A stretch of DNA of 17,234 bases from an uncultured Candidatus Peregrinibacteria bacterium (GCA_937127165.1 CAKZLR010000054.1:1-17234); one strand, 5' to 3'; shown: positions 7,161 to 15,414, counted from the first letter of the stretch. Numbers and translations are program-made. The notes: generated by a model from the sequence alone, not told the origin.

Positions 7161-7189
7161 AATGTGAACAACAAAAATAAAATTGTCAA
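7161..7189 (-). promoter_or_regulatory. Candidate promoter for the cysS leader
   Basis: A perfect TTGACA (7189-7184), a 17-nt spacer, and CACATT (7166-7161; A2, A4 and T6 of TATAAT match). The predicted start is about 7155-7153, on the leader ATG at 7154. An alternative is an extended -10, TGT-TAGTAT (7224-7216), which would give a 5' leader of about 55 nt. Confidence 0.5.
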
Positions 7190-7345
7190 ACTAAACTAAG
7201 CTCCCACAAGCATCTATACTAACATTGATTTTTAATCAAAAAACCAAACTTGCCAAAACCTGTCGGTAAAAATGGTCTAAAATTAATAATTACAACCAAA
7301 ATCAATTTTTTTGAAAAAAGTTTTTAAAAAATCAGTCTAAGGTTT

Positions 7346-7374
7346 TTGACAAGGCTGAACAATAAAAATATAAT
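7346..7374 (+). promoter_or_regulatory. Perfect consensus sigma-70 promoter
   Basis: TTGACA (7346-7351), a 17-nt spacer and TATAAT (7369-7374): both hexamers and the spacing match the housekeeping consensus exactly. The transcript would start near 7381, about 24 nt before the ATG at 7405. It drives the two rightward genes 7405-9132 and lies back to back with the cysS leader promoter. Confidence 0.9.
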
Positions 7375-7404
7375 AGTTTCTAGACTTAATTTTACTGAAA
7401 AAAT

Positions 7405-8715
7405 ATGATCTCAAGTAACCAAAACTTTTCCGGTCAAAATAATAGCTTCAATAAAGCAACACCTAACTCATACCCAACCCAAAATCCGTATCCACATCCT
7501 TTTTTTAGCCACAATTATACACAAAACACAGCTAATTCAAACACATCTACTTCAAATTACTACCAAAAACCTAATTTAACTCAACAAAACAGACCTGTGA
7601 CGGGTTATAATCCTTTTGACCAAAAACAATCGGAAAGCCCTAAACCATATAGCCCTTTTAACCAAGAAGAATTGGAAGACAACCCTTTTAAAAAGAAAAT
7701 TGAAGTCACCAATTTTGAATTTGATGAAGATATTTCTGAGCTAACACCCTCACCTAATTCACAAAACTCAACAAATCAAACACAGTTTTCAGTCCTAAAT
7801 AATCATTCCGAAATGAAATCAACACAACCAATTTTTACTACATCAGCAAATTTTCCTGTAAATGATGATTATAACTTTTATCAGCAGTCTCGAAAACTAC
7901 AAAATCATACCCAAAGATCTACCACAATTGATCCCCAACCAAAATTAACTGAATCCAACATAAATCTTACCACCAAACCGCAAAGTTATCAACTGTTTCA
8001 GCAAGCTCCATCACCAGAAATTCACCAATCAACACCAGAACAAAACCTCATAATGTCGCAAAGCATGTCGGAGACTTCTCAATTTTCAAAGATAAACTAT
8101 ACAGAAAACAATTATCAAACATTTCCACCAGTGACTACTTTTTCTCAAGTTCGACCTTTCGAACAAAAACCCAGTTCCGAAGAACCTATTGAAGAATATA
8201 ATACAACATCAAAGCAAAGAAAAAAGAAAAAAGAAAAAAACCGAACGGGTATAAACTTTCTAGTAACTTTTTTAATTTTAATTTTAACTGCTGGTATAGG
8301 AACTTTAGGCTATATTTCCTTTGCTTTTTATAACCAAATAAATGATCTAAAAGAAAAAAATCTCGTGTTAAGAGAAGAGGTAAAAATAGCTCCTGATGTT
8401 CGTCTTCAAAACTTAATTAATAAATATGAAAAAGAAATCGATGATTTAAAAGAAGATCTGCTCTTAGCTAAACAAAAAATTGAAGAATTAGGTGGTGATG
8501 CCTCTGTAATAACAGTAACCCAAAAACAAATCTCTTTAGAAGATGCTCAATTTATTGTAGTTAGTATATTTCCGGATTCAACTGTAGTGAATTCGAGTAA
8601 AACTGATAACAATCTTTGGAAGATTTCTCTAGTTACCAAAACTAATCAAAAACTAGATGTTTTTTTGGATAATCAGGGTAAAATAGTATTAATTGAGCTG
8701 CTGGAGCAAAATTAA
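7405..8715 (+). CDS. Single-pass membrane protein with long Asn/Gln-rich cytoplasmic tail
   Basis: I recognise no family. Residues 1-268 are low-complexity, rich in Asn, Gln, Ser, Thr, Pro and Tyr, and surely disordered. Within them NPF/SPF/NPF triplets recur at 69-71, 83-85 and 93-95, the last two flanking an acidic patch. Residues 270-280 (KQRKKKKEKNR) are a basic stop just before the membrane helix at about 283-308. Residues 310-362 are a charged heptad-like coiled coil (EKEIDDLKEDLLLAKQKIEELG). A compact about 70-residue C-terminal domain (363-436), presumably outside, alternates strands (KISLVTKTNQKLDVFLDNQGKIVLIELL). The positive-inside rule puts the tail in the cytoplasm. It starts the operon behind a consensus promoter and has no ribosome-binding site. 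A scaffold or envelope role is only a guess. Confidence 0.85.
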   Translation: MISSNQNFSGQNNSFNKATPNSYPTQNPYPHPFFSHNYTQNTANSNTSTSNYYQKPNLTQQNRPVTGYNPFDQKQSESPKPYSPFNQEELEDNPFKKKIEVTNFEFDEDISELTPSPNSQNSTNQTQFSVLNNHSEMKSTQPIFTTSANFPVNDDYNFYQQSRKLQNHTQRSTTIDPQPKLTESNINLTTKPQSYQLFQQAPSPEIHQSTPEQNLIMSQSMSETSQFSKINYTENNYQTFPPVTTFSQVRPFEQKPSSEEPIEEYNTTSKQRKKKKEKNRTGINFLVTFLILILTAGIGTLGYISFAFYNQINDLKEKNLVLREEVKIAPDVRLQNLINKYEKEIDDLKEDLLLAKQKIEELGGDASVITVTQKQISLEDAQFIVVSIFPDSTVVNSSKTDNNLWKISLVTKTNQKLDVFLDNQGKIVLIELLEQN

Positions 8716-8781
8716 TAATGTGATATTATTTTACTATATTTTACCGCAATACAATGTTCCTAAAACTAAAAAGAAACAAAA

Positions 8782-9132
8782 ATGACTTTAAAGCAAAAAA
8801 GAATTCTCAAACAAATATTTTTAACCTTAGAATGTTTAGGTATTATCTTGTTGCTTGCTTTTTTTGGATCCACCAATCCTCCTTTTCGACAAACAGATGA
8901 CGATTCTTTTATACTTTTCCAATTTTTGGAAAAACAAAACGTTCAGCAAGTCTTAGGTGCAAGCTCTAATAGCCAGGAAAACCCTTGTCCAGAGGACAAA
9001 CCAATTATAGGTTGGATTGATTTTTCAGGTAATAAGCAGGTTAGAAAAGTCCTACCACCCGGATCGTCTGCCAGTGCCTGTTTTAAAGACCTAGAAGAGG
9101 CTCAATCTCAAGGTTTTAAACCTTTGGAATAA
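8782..9132 (+). CDS. Small exported protein with sunset/Ada-like C-terminal domain
   Basis: This is a 116-residue protein. Residues 1-12 are basic, and about 13-30 (FLTLECLGIILLLAFFGS) are a signal anchor or uncleaved signal. Residues 69-116 (CPEDKPIIGWIDFSGNK... ACFKDLEEAQSQGFKPL) follow the pattern of small domains common in CPR secreted proteins and the thermonuclease/Ada-zinc-like group: 'IkGni...g.kiyh.PGg...... CF.teeeA.aaGfr'. Here the usual Tyr-His of that pattern is replaced by Val-Arg-Lys and only two cysteines (69 and 100) remain, which might form a disulfide. It follows the previous gene by 66 bp in the same direction with no terminator between them, so the two are probably co-transcribed. 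Function unknown. Confidence 0.75.
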   Translation: MTLKQKRILKQIFLTLECLGIILLLAFFGSTNPPFRQTDDDSFILFQFLEKQNVQQVLGASSNSQENPCPEDKPIIGWIDFSGNKQVRKVLPPGSSASACFKDLEEAQSQGFKPLE

Positions 9133-9559
9133 ATTAATTTTGCTTATCTAGAATATTTTCCCAACAAGAAATTGTGTTAAAAAATTAATTAATTAATAAT
9201 AAAAGTCCTAAAACAAACAATACATGCAAATCTAAAAATTGTTCTTAAGGTGTAATATTTGAGATATTTAGATTAGGCTTAAATCGATGTTAAGGTAGAA
9301 GTATACCAGAATTGAAAAAATTCTTGAGGTTCTAGGTAAGAAAGAATAATTAAAAGGTTATAGCTCCTCAATAAAAAGCATAACTACCAAAAAATATTCC
9401 AAAAATTATTCAAAAAGCTTAGATTAGTTTCTTAACTATTTTTGGTAAGTTGTGTTATTAGTAATAGATTTATTGATAATAAAAATTTTTTTAAAATAAA
9501 TTGGGAATTAAGATTCTTGAATTTATCTACTAAAAATTTTATTTTAAATAATTTCACTA
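9133..9559. other. Gene-free AT-rich stretch
   Basis: I see no gene, RNA or clear terminator. Short frames are all broken by stops. Being directly upstream of the dehydrogenase pseudogene and equally AT-rich, it may be decayed coding sequence that is no longer recognisable. A loose inverted repeat (TACCAAAAA near 9386 and its complement near 9440) is too weak to call. Confidence 0.5.
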
Positions 9560-10804
9560 ATGCTTTTGTATAAAAATCCATTTATAGGAACTGGTTATGT
9601 AGGTCTTGTAAGTGGTATTTGTTTTGCTGATAAGGTCAACAAGTTGATTTGTATGGATAATGATTCAGCTAAAATTTCTTCTTTTAAAGAAGGTAAAATA
9701 ACTATTTGGGCCGGAATTTAGGAGTTATTAGTTAAAAATCTTAATAATAAAAAATCTAAGTTTTACAGACAATTTACAGTCGGTTGTCGAAAATTTGGAT
9801 TTGATATTTTTTTGCCTATCAACCTCAACCAACGAAGACCGATCGAAGATTTGCAGCATGTTTTAGATGTAGCAGGTAAAATTGAAAAATTTTCCAATGA
9901 TTACAAATTAATTGTTAACAAAAGCACAACTTCCAGTTAGAAATACCAAAAAAATTAAAGAAGTATTAAATCAATCAGTAAAAACGATTTTGATGCTGTC
10001 TTTAAGCCCGAATTCTGGAGACAAGATAGGTCTATTCAGGATTTTTTATACCCAGACAGAATAATAATGAGCACAAACTCAGACAAAGCTAAGTAGATTC
10101 TGAAAGATCTTTACAGAGGCTTTATTAACAACGAAAATTCCTTCGTTAATCAGATAGTAGATTTATGTGATATAATAGATACAGATATAAAGCAAGTAGT
10201 CTTAGGTATGAGTCTTGATCCTCGTATTGGCAATCAGTTTTTAAAAGCTGGTATAGACTATGGTGGTCCATGTTTCCCAAAAGATGTAAAAGCCTTGATC
10301 ACTTCAACTAAGTCTGTTGATTATAAGTTTGCTACTTTAGAAGTAGCACAACTGGTTAACATAAATCAAAGGAAGCTATTTACAAATAAAATTTTAAATT
10401 TTTTCAAGGTTGCATTAGAGATAAAAAGTTAACTGTTAGGGATTAGTCTTCAAAGGCGATACTGATGACACAAGAGAATCCCCAGCCTTAGGGGTTGTTA
10501 GAAAATTATTAGATCAGGGAGCGAAAACTAGTGCTTTTGACCTAACAGCTATGGATAAAGTTAAAAATATTCTAAACTAAATATATGAATATACGATTGA
10601 TTGTATGAATGGCAATTATTTAAAAACTCCGATGGGATAAAGTGGCTACAAAACTGGAAAAAGGTTATTTTTGATGGTAAAACTTGCTAGACAAATAGGT
10701 ACTACAAAAAGTTTGGTTTGAATATTTTGAATATTTTTATTATGGGTAGACAGAATAAACAGTTAGTTACTAATGATTTTAGTAAAATTTTGGTTAAAAA
10801 ATAG
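9560..10804 (+). pseudogene. ugd: UDP-glucose 6-dehydrogenase (UDP-Glc/GDP-Man dehydrogenase family), decayed
   Basis: Family landmarks appear in order but in shifting frames. The Rossmann start IGTGYVGLVSGICFAD (from 9584) is followed by a TAG at 9719. Then come LQHVLDVAGKIEKF and LIVNKST (about 9855-9930), a frame change to LPVRNTKKIKEVL, PEFWRQDRSIQDFLYPDRI (about 10008-10065), and a TAG at about 10096. An open stretch follows with GMSLDPRIGNQFLKAGIDYG and the active-site Cys in GGPCFPKDVKAL (about 10263-10295). Frame-shifted VFKGDTDDTRESPALGVV (about 10447), VIFDGK (about 10660) and GRQNKQLVTNDF ending at TAG 10802-10804 complete it. About 50-60 residues after LYRGF, which normally carry the catalytic Lys and Asn, are deleted. 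The enzyme would oxidise UDP-glucose to UDP-glucuronate for cell-surface sugars. Many lesions exclude sequencing error; clearly non-functional. Confidence 0.92.
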
Positions 10805-11196
10805 TAATTTAAAATATAATTTAAAATTTAAAGGTGATGAAAAAATGAAAAAGTTGTAAAAAGATTTTTTATGTAAGTTATAATGTGCAGTTATTAGTTT
10901 ATTGAAATGTGAATTTATTGATTTGGGAGCTAACTTTTTTATAAATTGGAAATGGATGAAAAAACAATCAAAAAAATGTAGAAATATTTAACAGCACTTC
11001 TAAAAATTTTAGTTATTGAAATAGAGGTTAATGTGGAAACTAAAAATTCTTAGAATACTTAAATATGGATAAAATCAAAATAATTTATGATATACATACA
11101 AAATTAAAGTTTATAAAGCTTTAAAGAAACAATACGTTGAATGGCAGTTTTACCGTTAATTATAGATTTGACCAAAAAAGAAGTTTTTGCTGAATA
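10805..11196. other. Gene-free stretch, probably decayed
   Basis: There is no open frame of useful length on either strand. Protein-like fragments occur, such as AVLPLIIDLTKKEVFAEY ending near 11199, but I cannot assign them. A possible recR promoter lies at the right end: TTGACC (11168-11173), an 18-nt spacer and GAATAT (11192-11197). Confidence 0.45.
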
Positions 11197-11223
11197 TTGA
11201 AAGCATTTTGTTTTATTTTTGTT

Positions 11224-11853
11224 ATGCTCCCGTCTGTTATAGAAGAGTTAGCCGAAAAATTAAGAGTATTTCCTGGAATTGGCAAAAAAAGTAGTCAAAA
11301 ACTATCTATTGATGTTTTACAACTAACTCAGAACCAGTTTGACGAACTTATAAATAGTCTAATGAATGCTAGACAAAAAGTACGGTTTTGTAGCAACTGT
11401 GGCTTCTTTGCTCAGGATGAGCTATGTGAAATCTGCAAAAATAAATCCCGTGATCAACGACAAATTTGTCTCGTAGAAAAACCAACCGATGTTTTAATAA
11501 TTGAAAAAAGTCATAACTATTTTGGTACTTATCATGTCCTTAAAAAATTAATCTCTCCCTTGGATAATATTTTCCCGCCAGACACAACAATTGATGATTT
11601 GTTTCACCGAAGAATTAAAAATCTTCTAGATCAAAGTAATGACAACGTTGAACTGATCTTATTTTTTAGAAACGGTTTTGCTGCCGAAGCTACTACAGCA
11701 TACATAAATCAAAAAATCAAAGAACTTAATTTACAAGACAAAATATATTTAACTCGATTAGCTCAAGGTTTACCATTATACTATAATTTAGACAGTCTAG
11801 ATCAAGCGACTATAGCTAAAGCTATAGAAGATAGAAGAAAGGTATTTATATAA
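11224..11853 (+). CDS. recR: Recombination mediator RecR
   Basis: RecR forms a ring clamp that, with RecF/RecO, loads RecA at gaps and stalled forks. Numbered from ATG 11224 it has 209 residues, close to the usual about 200. Residues 1-30 hold the helix-hairpin-helix (LAEKLRVFPGIGKKSSQKLS), followed by a four-Cys zinc finger (C56, C59, C68, C71; CSNCG...CEIC). The TOPRIM domain (about 78-175) begins ICLVEKPTDVLIIE, and the C-terminus LTRLAQGLPLYYNLDSLDQATIAKAIEDRR is highly characteristic. The frame is open upstream to a TTG at 11197, but MLPSVIEELAEKL is where RecR proteins begin. No Shine-Dalgarno is present. It stands alone, without the dnaX and ybaB genes that often precede it, behind a decayed region and convergent with murG. 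Confidence 0.95.
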   Translation: MLPSVIEELAEKLRVFPGIGKKSSQKLSIDVLQLTQNQFDELINSLMNARQKVRFCSNCGFFAQDELCEICKNKSRDQRQICLVEKPTDVLIIEKSHNYFGTYHVLKKLISPLDNIFPPDTTIDDLFHRRIKNLLDQSNDNVELILFFRNGFAAEATTAYINQKIKELNLQDKIYLTRLAQGLPLYYNLDSLDQATIAKAIEDRRKVFI

Positions 11854-12133
11854 ATATGTACTTACTTAAGTAAATAAAAAAGTAGTCAACAAAAAGTTCA
11901 AAATTTATTTTTTATTTAACAACATTACAAAACATTTTGATAAAACTTTGCTTTATTCTCAGTCTTCATTGTGTTGTAATTATGTTTAATGTAAGAATTT
12001 TAGCTGGTAAATTTTGAAAACAACTTTGAGAATTTCTTAAAAGACTAACTTTTAAAAGTTAATTAATCATAAAAGTAATAATTTTAAATCCAAATTATGA
12101 GAAATGTTTAGATTGATAGAAAAAGTTTCGTTT
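11854..12133. other. Convergent intergenic region
   Basis: This AT-rich spacer lies between the ends of recR and murG. It holds two AT-only palindromes: TTACTTAAGTAA (11862-11873) shortly after the recR stop, and a perfect 16-bp TAACTTTTAAAAGTTA (12046-12061). Neither has a GC stem with a T-run, so a bidirectional terminator is possible but not shown. Confidence 0.35.
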
Positions 12134-13273
12134 TTAATCTTTCTCAACTAGATGTTGAATTTTTGTGTAATAATTAACTAATTCTGTTTCTATACTTTCT
12201 GTTGATTTATATTCAATATTGTCGAAAAATTGTGGATAAGTTGTGAATATCTTACTCACCCATTGATTTTGGTTATCCTGATTTAAAATGTAAAAATAAT
12301 CTTCTACAAGTTTGGCATTTAACTCTTGATGAGAATTAGGTATAGGCACTAAATATGCCGGTTTTTGTAAGTATAAAAGTTCAGATATAGATCCTAAACC
12401 AGCTCTACACAGGACTACATCAGACACGTTTAAAGCCAATTTCATTTCTTTGTTAGTTAACTCTGGGATAGATAAGTAACCACTAGTTTCGGTTAATTGA
12501 TATTCTTTTTTTTGCAAAACTCCTGTTAAATGTAAAATGTTGAACCTACTTCTTAGGATGGTTAAGTTTTCTATTAACCAATCGTTAATTTTTTCAGCCC
12601 CACTGGCTCCACCAAATACTAATAATAAAGGTTTTTCTGGATTCAAATGTCTAAAAAATAAATGTAAAATGGTTCGAGTTTCAGCTATCTCTAAAACTGT
12701 TTTCATCAAATTTTCACTTTTAAAATCTTCTAAATTAATCGGATTAGGTATTTTTATACCTCTAGCAAAGTAGGAATTTACTCCTGCAGTGTAATCAAAC
12801 ACATAACTAACAAGATTAGCAAATCTAACTGTTAGTCTGTTAGCCAAGCCCGGTAAAGGATCCTGTTGGTGAACTAATATTTTTATTTTTCTTCGGAAAA
12901 AGAAATTGTATATCTTGGCTGCATAAATAATCGGTACCGCCAAAAAGCTACCAGCTGAGAGAACTAGCTTCGGTTTTTGTCGAAATAGAATGAATAAAGA
13001 TAAAAGAATTGAATAATTTAGCAATATCAAACTCCCAAAAATATCTAAGCCGTAAATTAACAGAGTCCACGGGTTTTTTTTGGTAGGTGGCCGTCTTAAC
13101 TTAACTTCTGGTAAAAATAAGATTGGTATTTTTTGCCTCTCAGCTATTTTTTGTTCATAGCCACCTTTTACTCCGACTATTACTGGATCAACTCGTTTTA
13201 AGTTTTGACTAATAGTCAATAAAGGAACTATCGGACCACCTGTGCGACCTGCAATTAGTAAAATTTTTGACAT
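12134..13273 (-). CDS. murG: MurG, lipid II GlcNAc transferase (divergent)
   Basis: MurG adds GlcNAc to lipid I on the inner face of the membrane, the last cytoplasmic step of peptidoglycan precursor synthesis. The 379 residues keep the GT-B two-domain plan: glycine loop AGRTGGPIVPLL (8-19); hydrophobic membrane-facing helices about 70-125; HQQDPLPGLANRL (135-147), the equivalent of HEQN.vpG.aNr; FGGASGAEKIN (220-230); and the donor-binding RAGLGSISELLYLQKPAYLVPIP (290-312) followed by SHQELNA. In the first loop, usually GGTGGH, the His is Pro and an Arg is inserted into the motif pattern, so it is a divergent member. An alternative is a related GT28 glycosyltransferase. Its ATG overlaps the stop of the upstream surface-protein gene (TAATG), implying translational coupling. 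Confidence 0.85.
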   Translation of the reverse strand: MSKILLIAGRTGGPIVPLLTISQNLKRVDPVIVGVKGGYEQKIAERQKIPILFLPEVKLRRPPTKKNPWTLLIYGLDIFGSLILLNYSILLSLFILFRQKPKLVLSAGSFLAVPIIYAAKIYNFFFRRKIKILVHQQDPLPGLANRLTVRFANLVSYVFDYTAGVNSYFARGIKIPNPINLEDFKSENLMKTVLEIAETRTILHLFFRHLNPEKPLLLVFGGASGAEKINDWLIENLTILRSRFNILHLTGVLQKKEYQLTETSGYLSIPELTNKEMKLALNVSDVVLCRAGLGSISELLYLQKPAYLVPIPNSHQELNAKLVEDYFYILNQDNQNQWVSKIFTTYPQFFDNIEYKSTESIETELVNYYTKIQHLVEKD

Positions 13274-15414
13274 TAACGAACTTTACTAGTTGTAATCGGG
13301 GGAAGACTTATTTTATACACCTCTCCAGTAAATTCGTCAATTGCTTCAAAATTAGTCTGTCGCATAATAGGTATATTTTCAAATTTACCAGCTTGCATAC
13401 CAACTTCCCAGTCAAATTCAATAAAAAAAGCTGGTTTATCTTGACTACCTAAAAGAGCCTCTAGTCTATCTATTTCAAAAATTACTTGACCGTTAGTAGC
13501 GTTGTACTTTAGATTCTGACCAAGTTCCTTTGGAGTAATACTATCAGACTGCCAACTGGTACTTGGAAGACTGCTAGAGCTTTTAATTTTTACATTTTTA
13601 ATGGCATTTTGTCCAGTGGTAATTATCCACCTGACTTTATACAGTCTTTTGGTTGAGTCTTCGGGATGTTCTGTAAAAGAAACCGAATTAGAAAAACTTA
13701 CAAAACTAGAAGCTCTATATATTGGGCCTTGTACAATCACGGAGCTAATATTGTCAGCTTTAGCTTCGACCTTAGGTATTAAGACATATGAACCTTGATT
13801 TAGTGAAGGATTTATCATGTCTTCTTGTTTTTTTACATTTATAGTAAACTGGATATTACCTTCTAAACCAGGGGGCATACTAGCTAAAAAATTAGCAGAT
13901 TGACCACCCCATCTAATATTTTTATTTTGTTCGTTACCAATAATGTCATTCTTAAATTTCAATGTAGTAAAATCTAGAACCCCTGCTGGATCATTAATTG
14001 AAGCTACAATCTCTATGTTGTTGATAAGATCTTTGCTTTGGTTTTTATAGTCAATTTGAAAAGTTAGAGTTTCTCCGGGCCTAAATACTGGGTTTGCTTG
14101 CTTGCCAACAATAAAAGTAGACAAAACTAAAGGTCTGGGAACTATTCTAATATCTCGGCTTGTGTTAAAAATACTTTGGTAAGTATTATCAGCTCGTTTA
14201 ATGGCAATATCTAAACCAAATCTATGCTCGGTAAATTCCGGACCTTTCATTTTGCCTTTAACATAAAGCTCTTGTCTAGAGGATTCAGGTAAAGTTTCTA
14301 CGTCCCATATATTATTTCCATCAGTTGGATTGGTTCTAGGACTGGAAGAATTAGACAATATTAACTCAGAGCCTATATATTCAAAAACATCTCTGTTAGG
14401 GTAATCAACTTTTAATCTTAAATTGTTTAAATCACGATTTGAAAGATTTTCAAAAACAATTTTGATTATCGTTTCAGTACCCGATTCTACGTCTATATCA
14501 TCTGGATTTATAGTCGCTGTAACCAAGGGTTTAGTGATTACCGTAGTTTTTCGTTCTAATTTGATTTCATGACGATTGTTAGGGTAATTGATCAATGGTT
14601 CAGGTGTATATATCAACACGCCACTCATAAAGGTTTCTTCATCAATTCTCCCTGTTAAGATACCTTCAAACTGAACTAAAACAGATGAAGTCCCTCCGAC
14701 TTTATTTGCAGCGTCTATTCTAGCAAAAGAAAAGACATTTCCTCGAGGATGACTAGGGTTAGGAGTTATAGCTCTTTCAAAGCGAAATTTTGAATCAAAT
14801 TGTAATCTCAACTCTACATTTAACAAATCTACATTTTCTAGGTTTTTTATTTCTATTTTCCAAGTATTAGCAATTCCTGAAGGTGATTCGGTGGGTGCTG
14901 CGAAGATTACTTCTACATCTTCAAATGGTCCCGGTACAGTTTGGTTATTAAAATAAATAAACCAACTACCTATACCAACAATTGACATTAAAATAGCGAT
15001 CAACAAAATTACTTTCCAGCGGTTAGCTAAAAATGTTATAAATTTTTGCGACTTTGAGACTGGTTGGTTAATACAGCCTATATTTTTATTAAAAGATTGC
15101 TTAACTTTAGGCGGCTCTATGTTCACATCAAAAAGATTTGGAATCTGTCGAGAATAATTTTGGGAATAGTTTTCGTATTGAAAATTAGATGCAGGAAAGA
15201 TCGGTCTGTAAGAATTTTCTTGAGGTTGGTTATATTGATTTTGCTGTTGATTCGTATTTGGATTTTGGTTTAAAAAACTATTATTATTTAGAAATATGGG
15301 CTTGTAATTTTTACTTATATCTTTTTTATCAAAATTCTTATCTTCTGGATACAAGTTATTTAAATCGTTAGGGTTACCTGTAAAATTATTTGGCCTGGAA
15401 AAATCTTTAATCAT
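13273..15414 (-). CDS. Large membrane-anchored surface protein with Ig-like/DUF11-type repeats
   Basis: This is a 713-residue protein of unknown function. Residues 1-125 form an Asn/Gln/Tyr-rich, disordered tail with a doubled motif, YKPIF (37-41) and YRPIF (69-73), each followed by an N/S-F stretch. Basic residues precede one membrane helix at about 134-156 (WKVILLIAILMSIVGIGSWFIYF). The rest is outside and reads as about four beta-sandwich units of 110-140 residues (roughly 165-290, 291-415, 416-570 and 571-713), with strands such as WKIEIKNLENVDLLNVELRL and LTFQIDYKNQSKDLINNIEI, typical of DUF11-like adhesive or structural repeats. The architecture echoes the protein at 7405. A promoter lies 60 nt upstream of the ATG, and murG is coupled downstream. 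A cell-envelope role is inferred. Confidence 0.85.
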   Translation of the reverse strand: MIKDFSRPNNFTGNPNDLNNLYPEDKNFDKKDISKNYKPIFLNNNSFLNQNPNTNQQQNQYNQPQENSYRPIFPASNFQYENYSQNYSRQIPNLFDVNIEPPKVKQSFNKNIGCINQPVSKSQKFITFLANRWKVILLIAILMSIVGIGSWFIYFNNQTVPGPFEDVEVIFAAPTESPSGIANTWKIEIKNLENVDLLNVELRLQFDSKFRFERAITPNPSHPRGNVFSFARIDAANKVGGTSSVLVQFEGILTGRIDEETFMSGVLIYTPEPLINYPNNRHEIKLERKTTVITKPLVTATINPDDIDVESGTETIIKIVFENLSNRDLNNLRLKVDYPNRDVFEYIGSELILSNSSSPRTNPTDGNNIWDVETLPESSRQELYVKGKMKGPEFTEHRFGLDIAIKRADNTYQSIFNTSRDIRIVPRPLVLSTFIVGKQANPVFRPGETLTFQIDYKNQSKDLINNIEIVASINDPAGVLDFTTLKFKNDIIGNEQNKNIRWGGQSANFLASMPPGLEGNIQFTINVKKQEDMINPSLNQGSYVLIPKVEAKADNISSVIVQGPIYRASSFVSFSNSVSFTEHPEDSTKRLYKVRWIITTGQNAIKNVKIKSSSSLPSTSWQSDSITPKELGQNLKYNATNGQVIFEIDRLEALLGSQDKPAFFIEFDWEVGMQAGKFENIPIMRQTNFEAIDEFTGEVYKISLPPITTSKVR

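Noticed and set aside
7014..7404. T-box riboswitch upstream of cysS
   Set aside because: The leader lacks the conserved T-box sequence and a Stem I-like region; the space from promoter to terminator (about 120 nt) is too short. The Cys-codon ORF explains the elements better.
9560..10804. UGA recoding (as Gly) as the reason the dehydrogenase looks broken
   Set aside because: The internal stops I can place are TAG, and several frame changes plus a deletion are present. The intact genes here read through without in-frame TGA.
11197..11223. RecR start at the TTG at 11197
   Set aside because: RecR homologues begin at the MLPSVIEEL-type sequence; the extra nine residues are unsupported.
12046..12061. 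16-bp palindrome TAACTTTTAAAAGTTA as operator or terminator
   Set aside because: AT-only sequence in an AT-rich spacer, no T-run tail and no second copy found.
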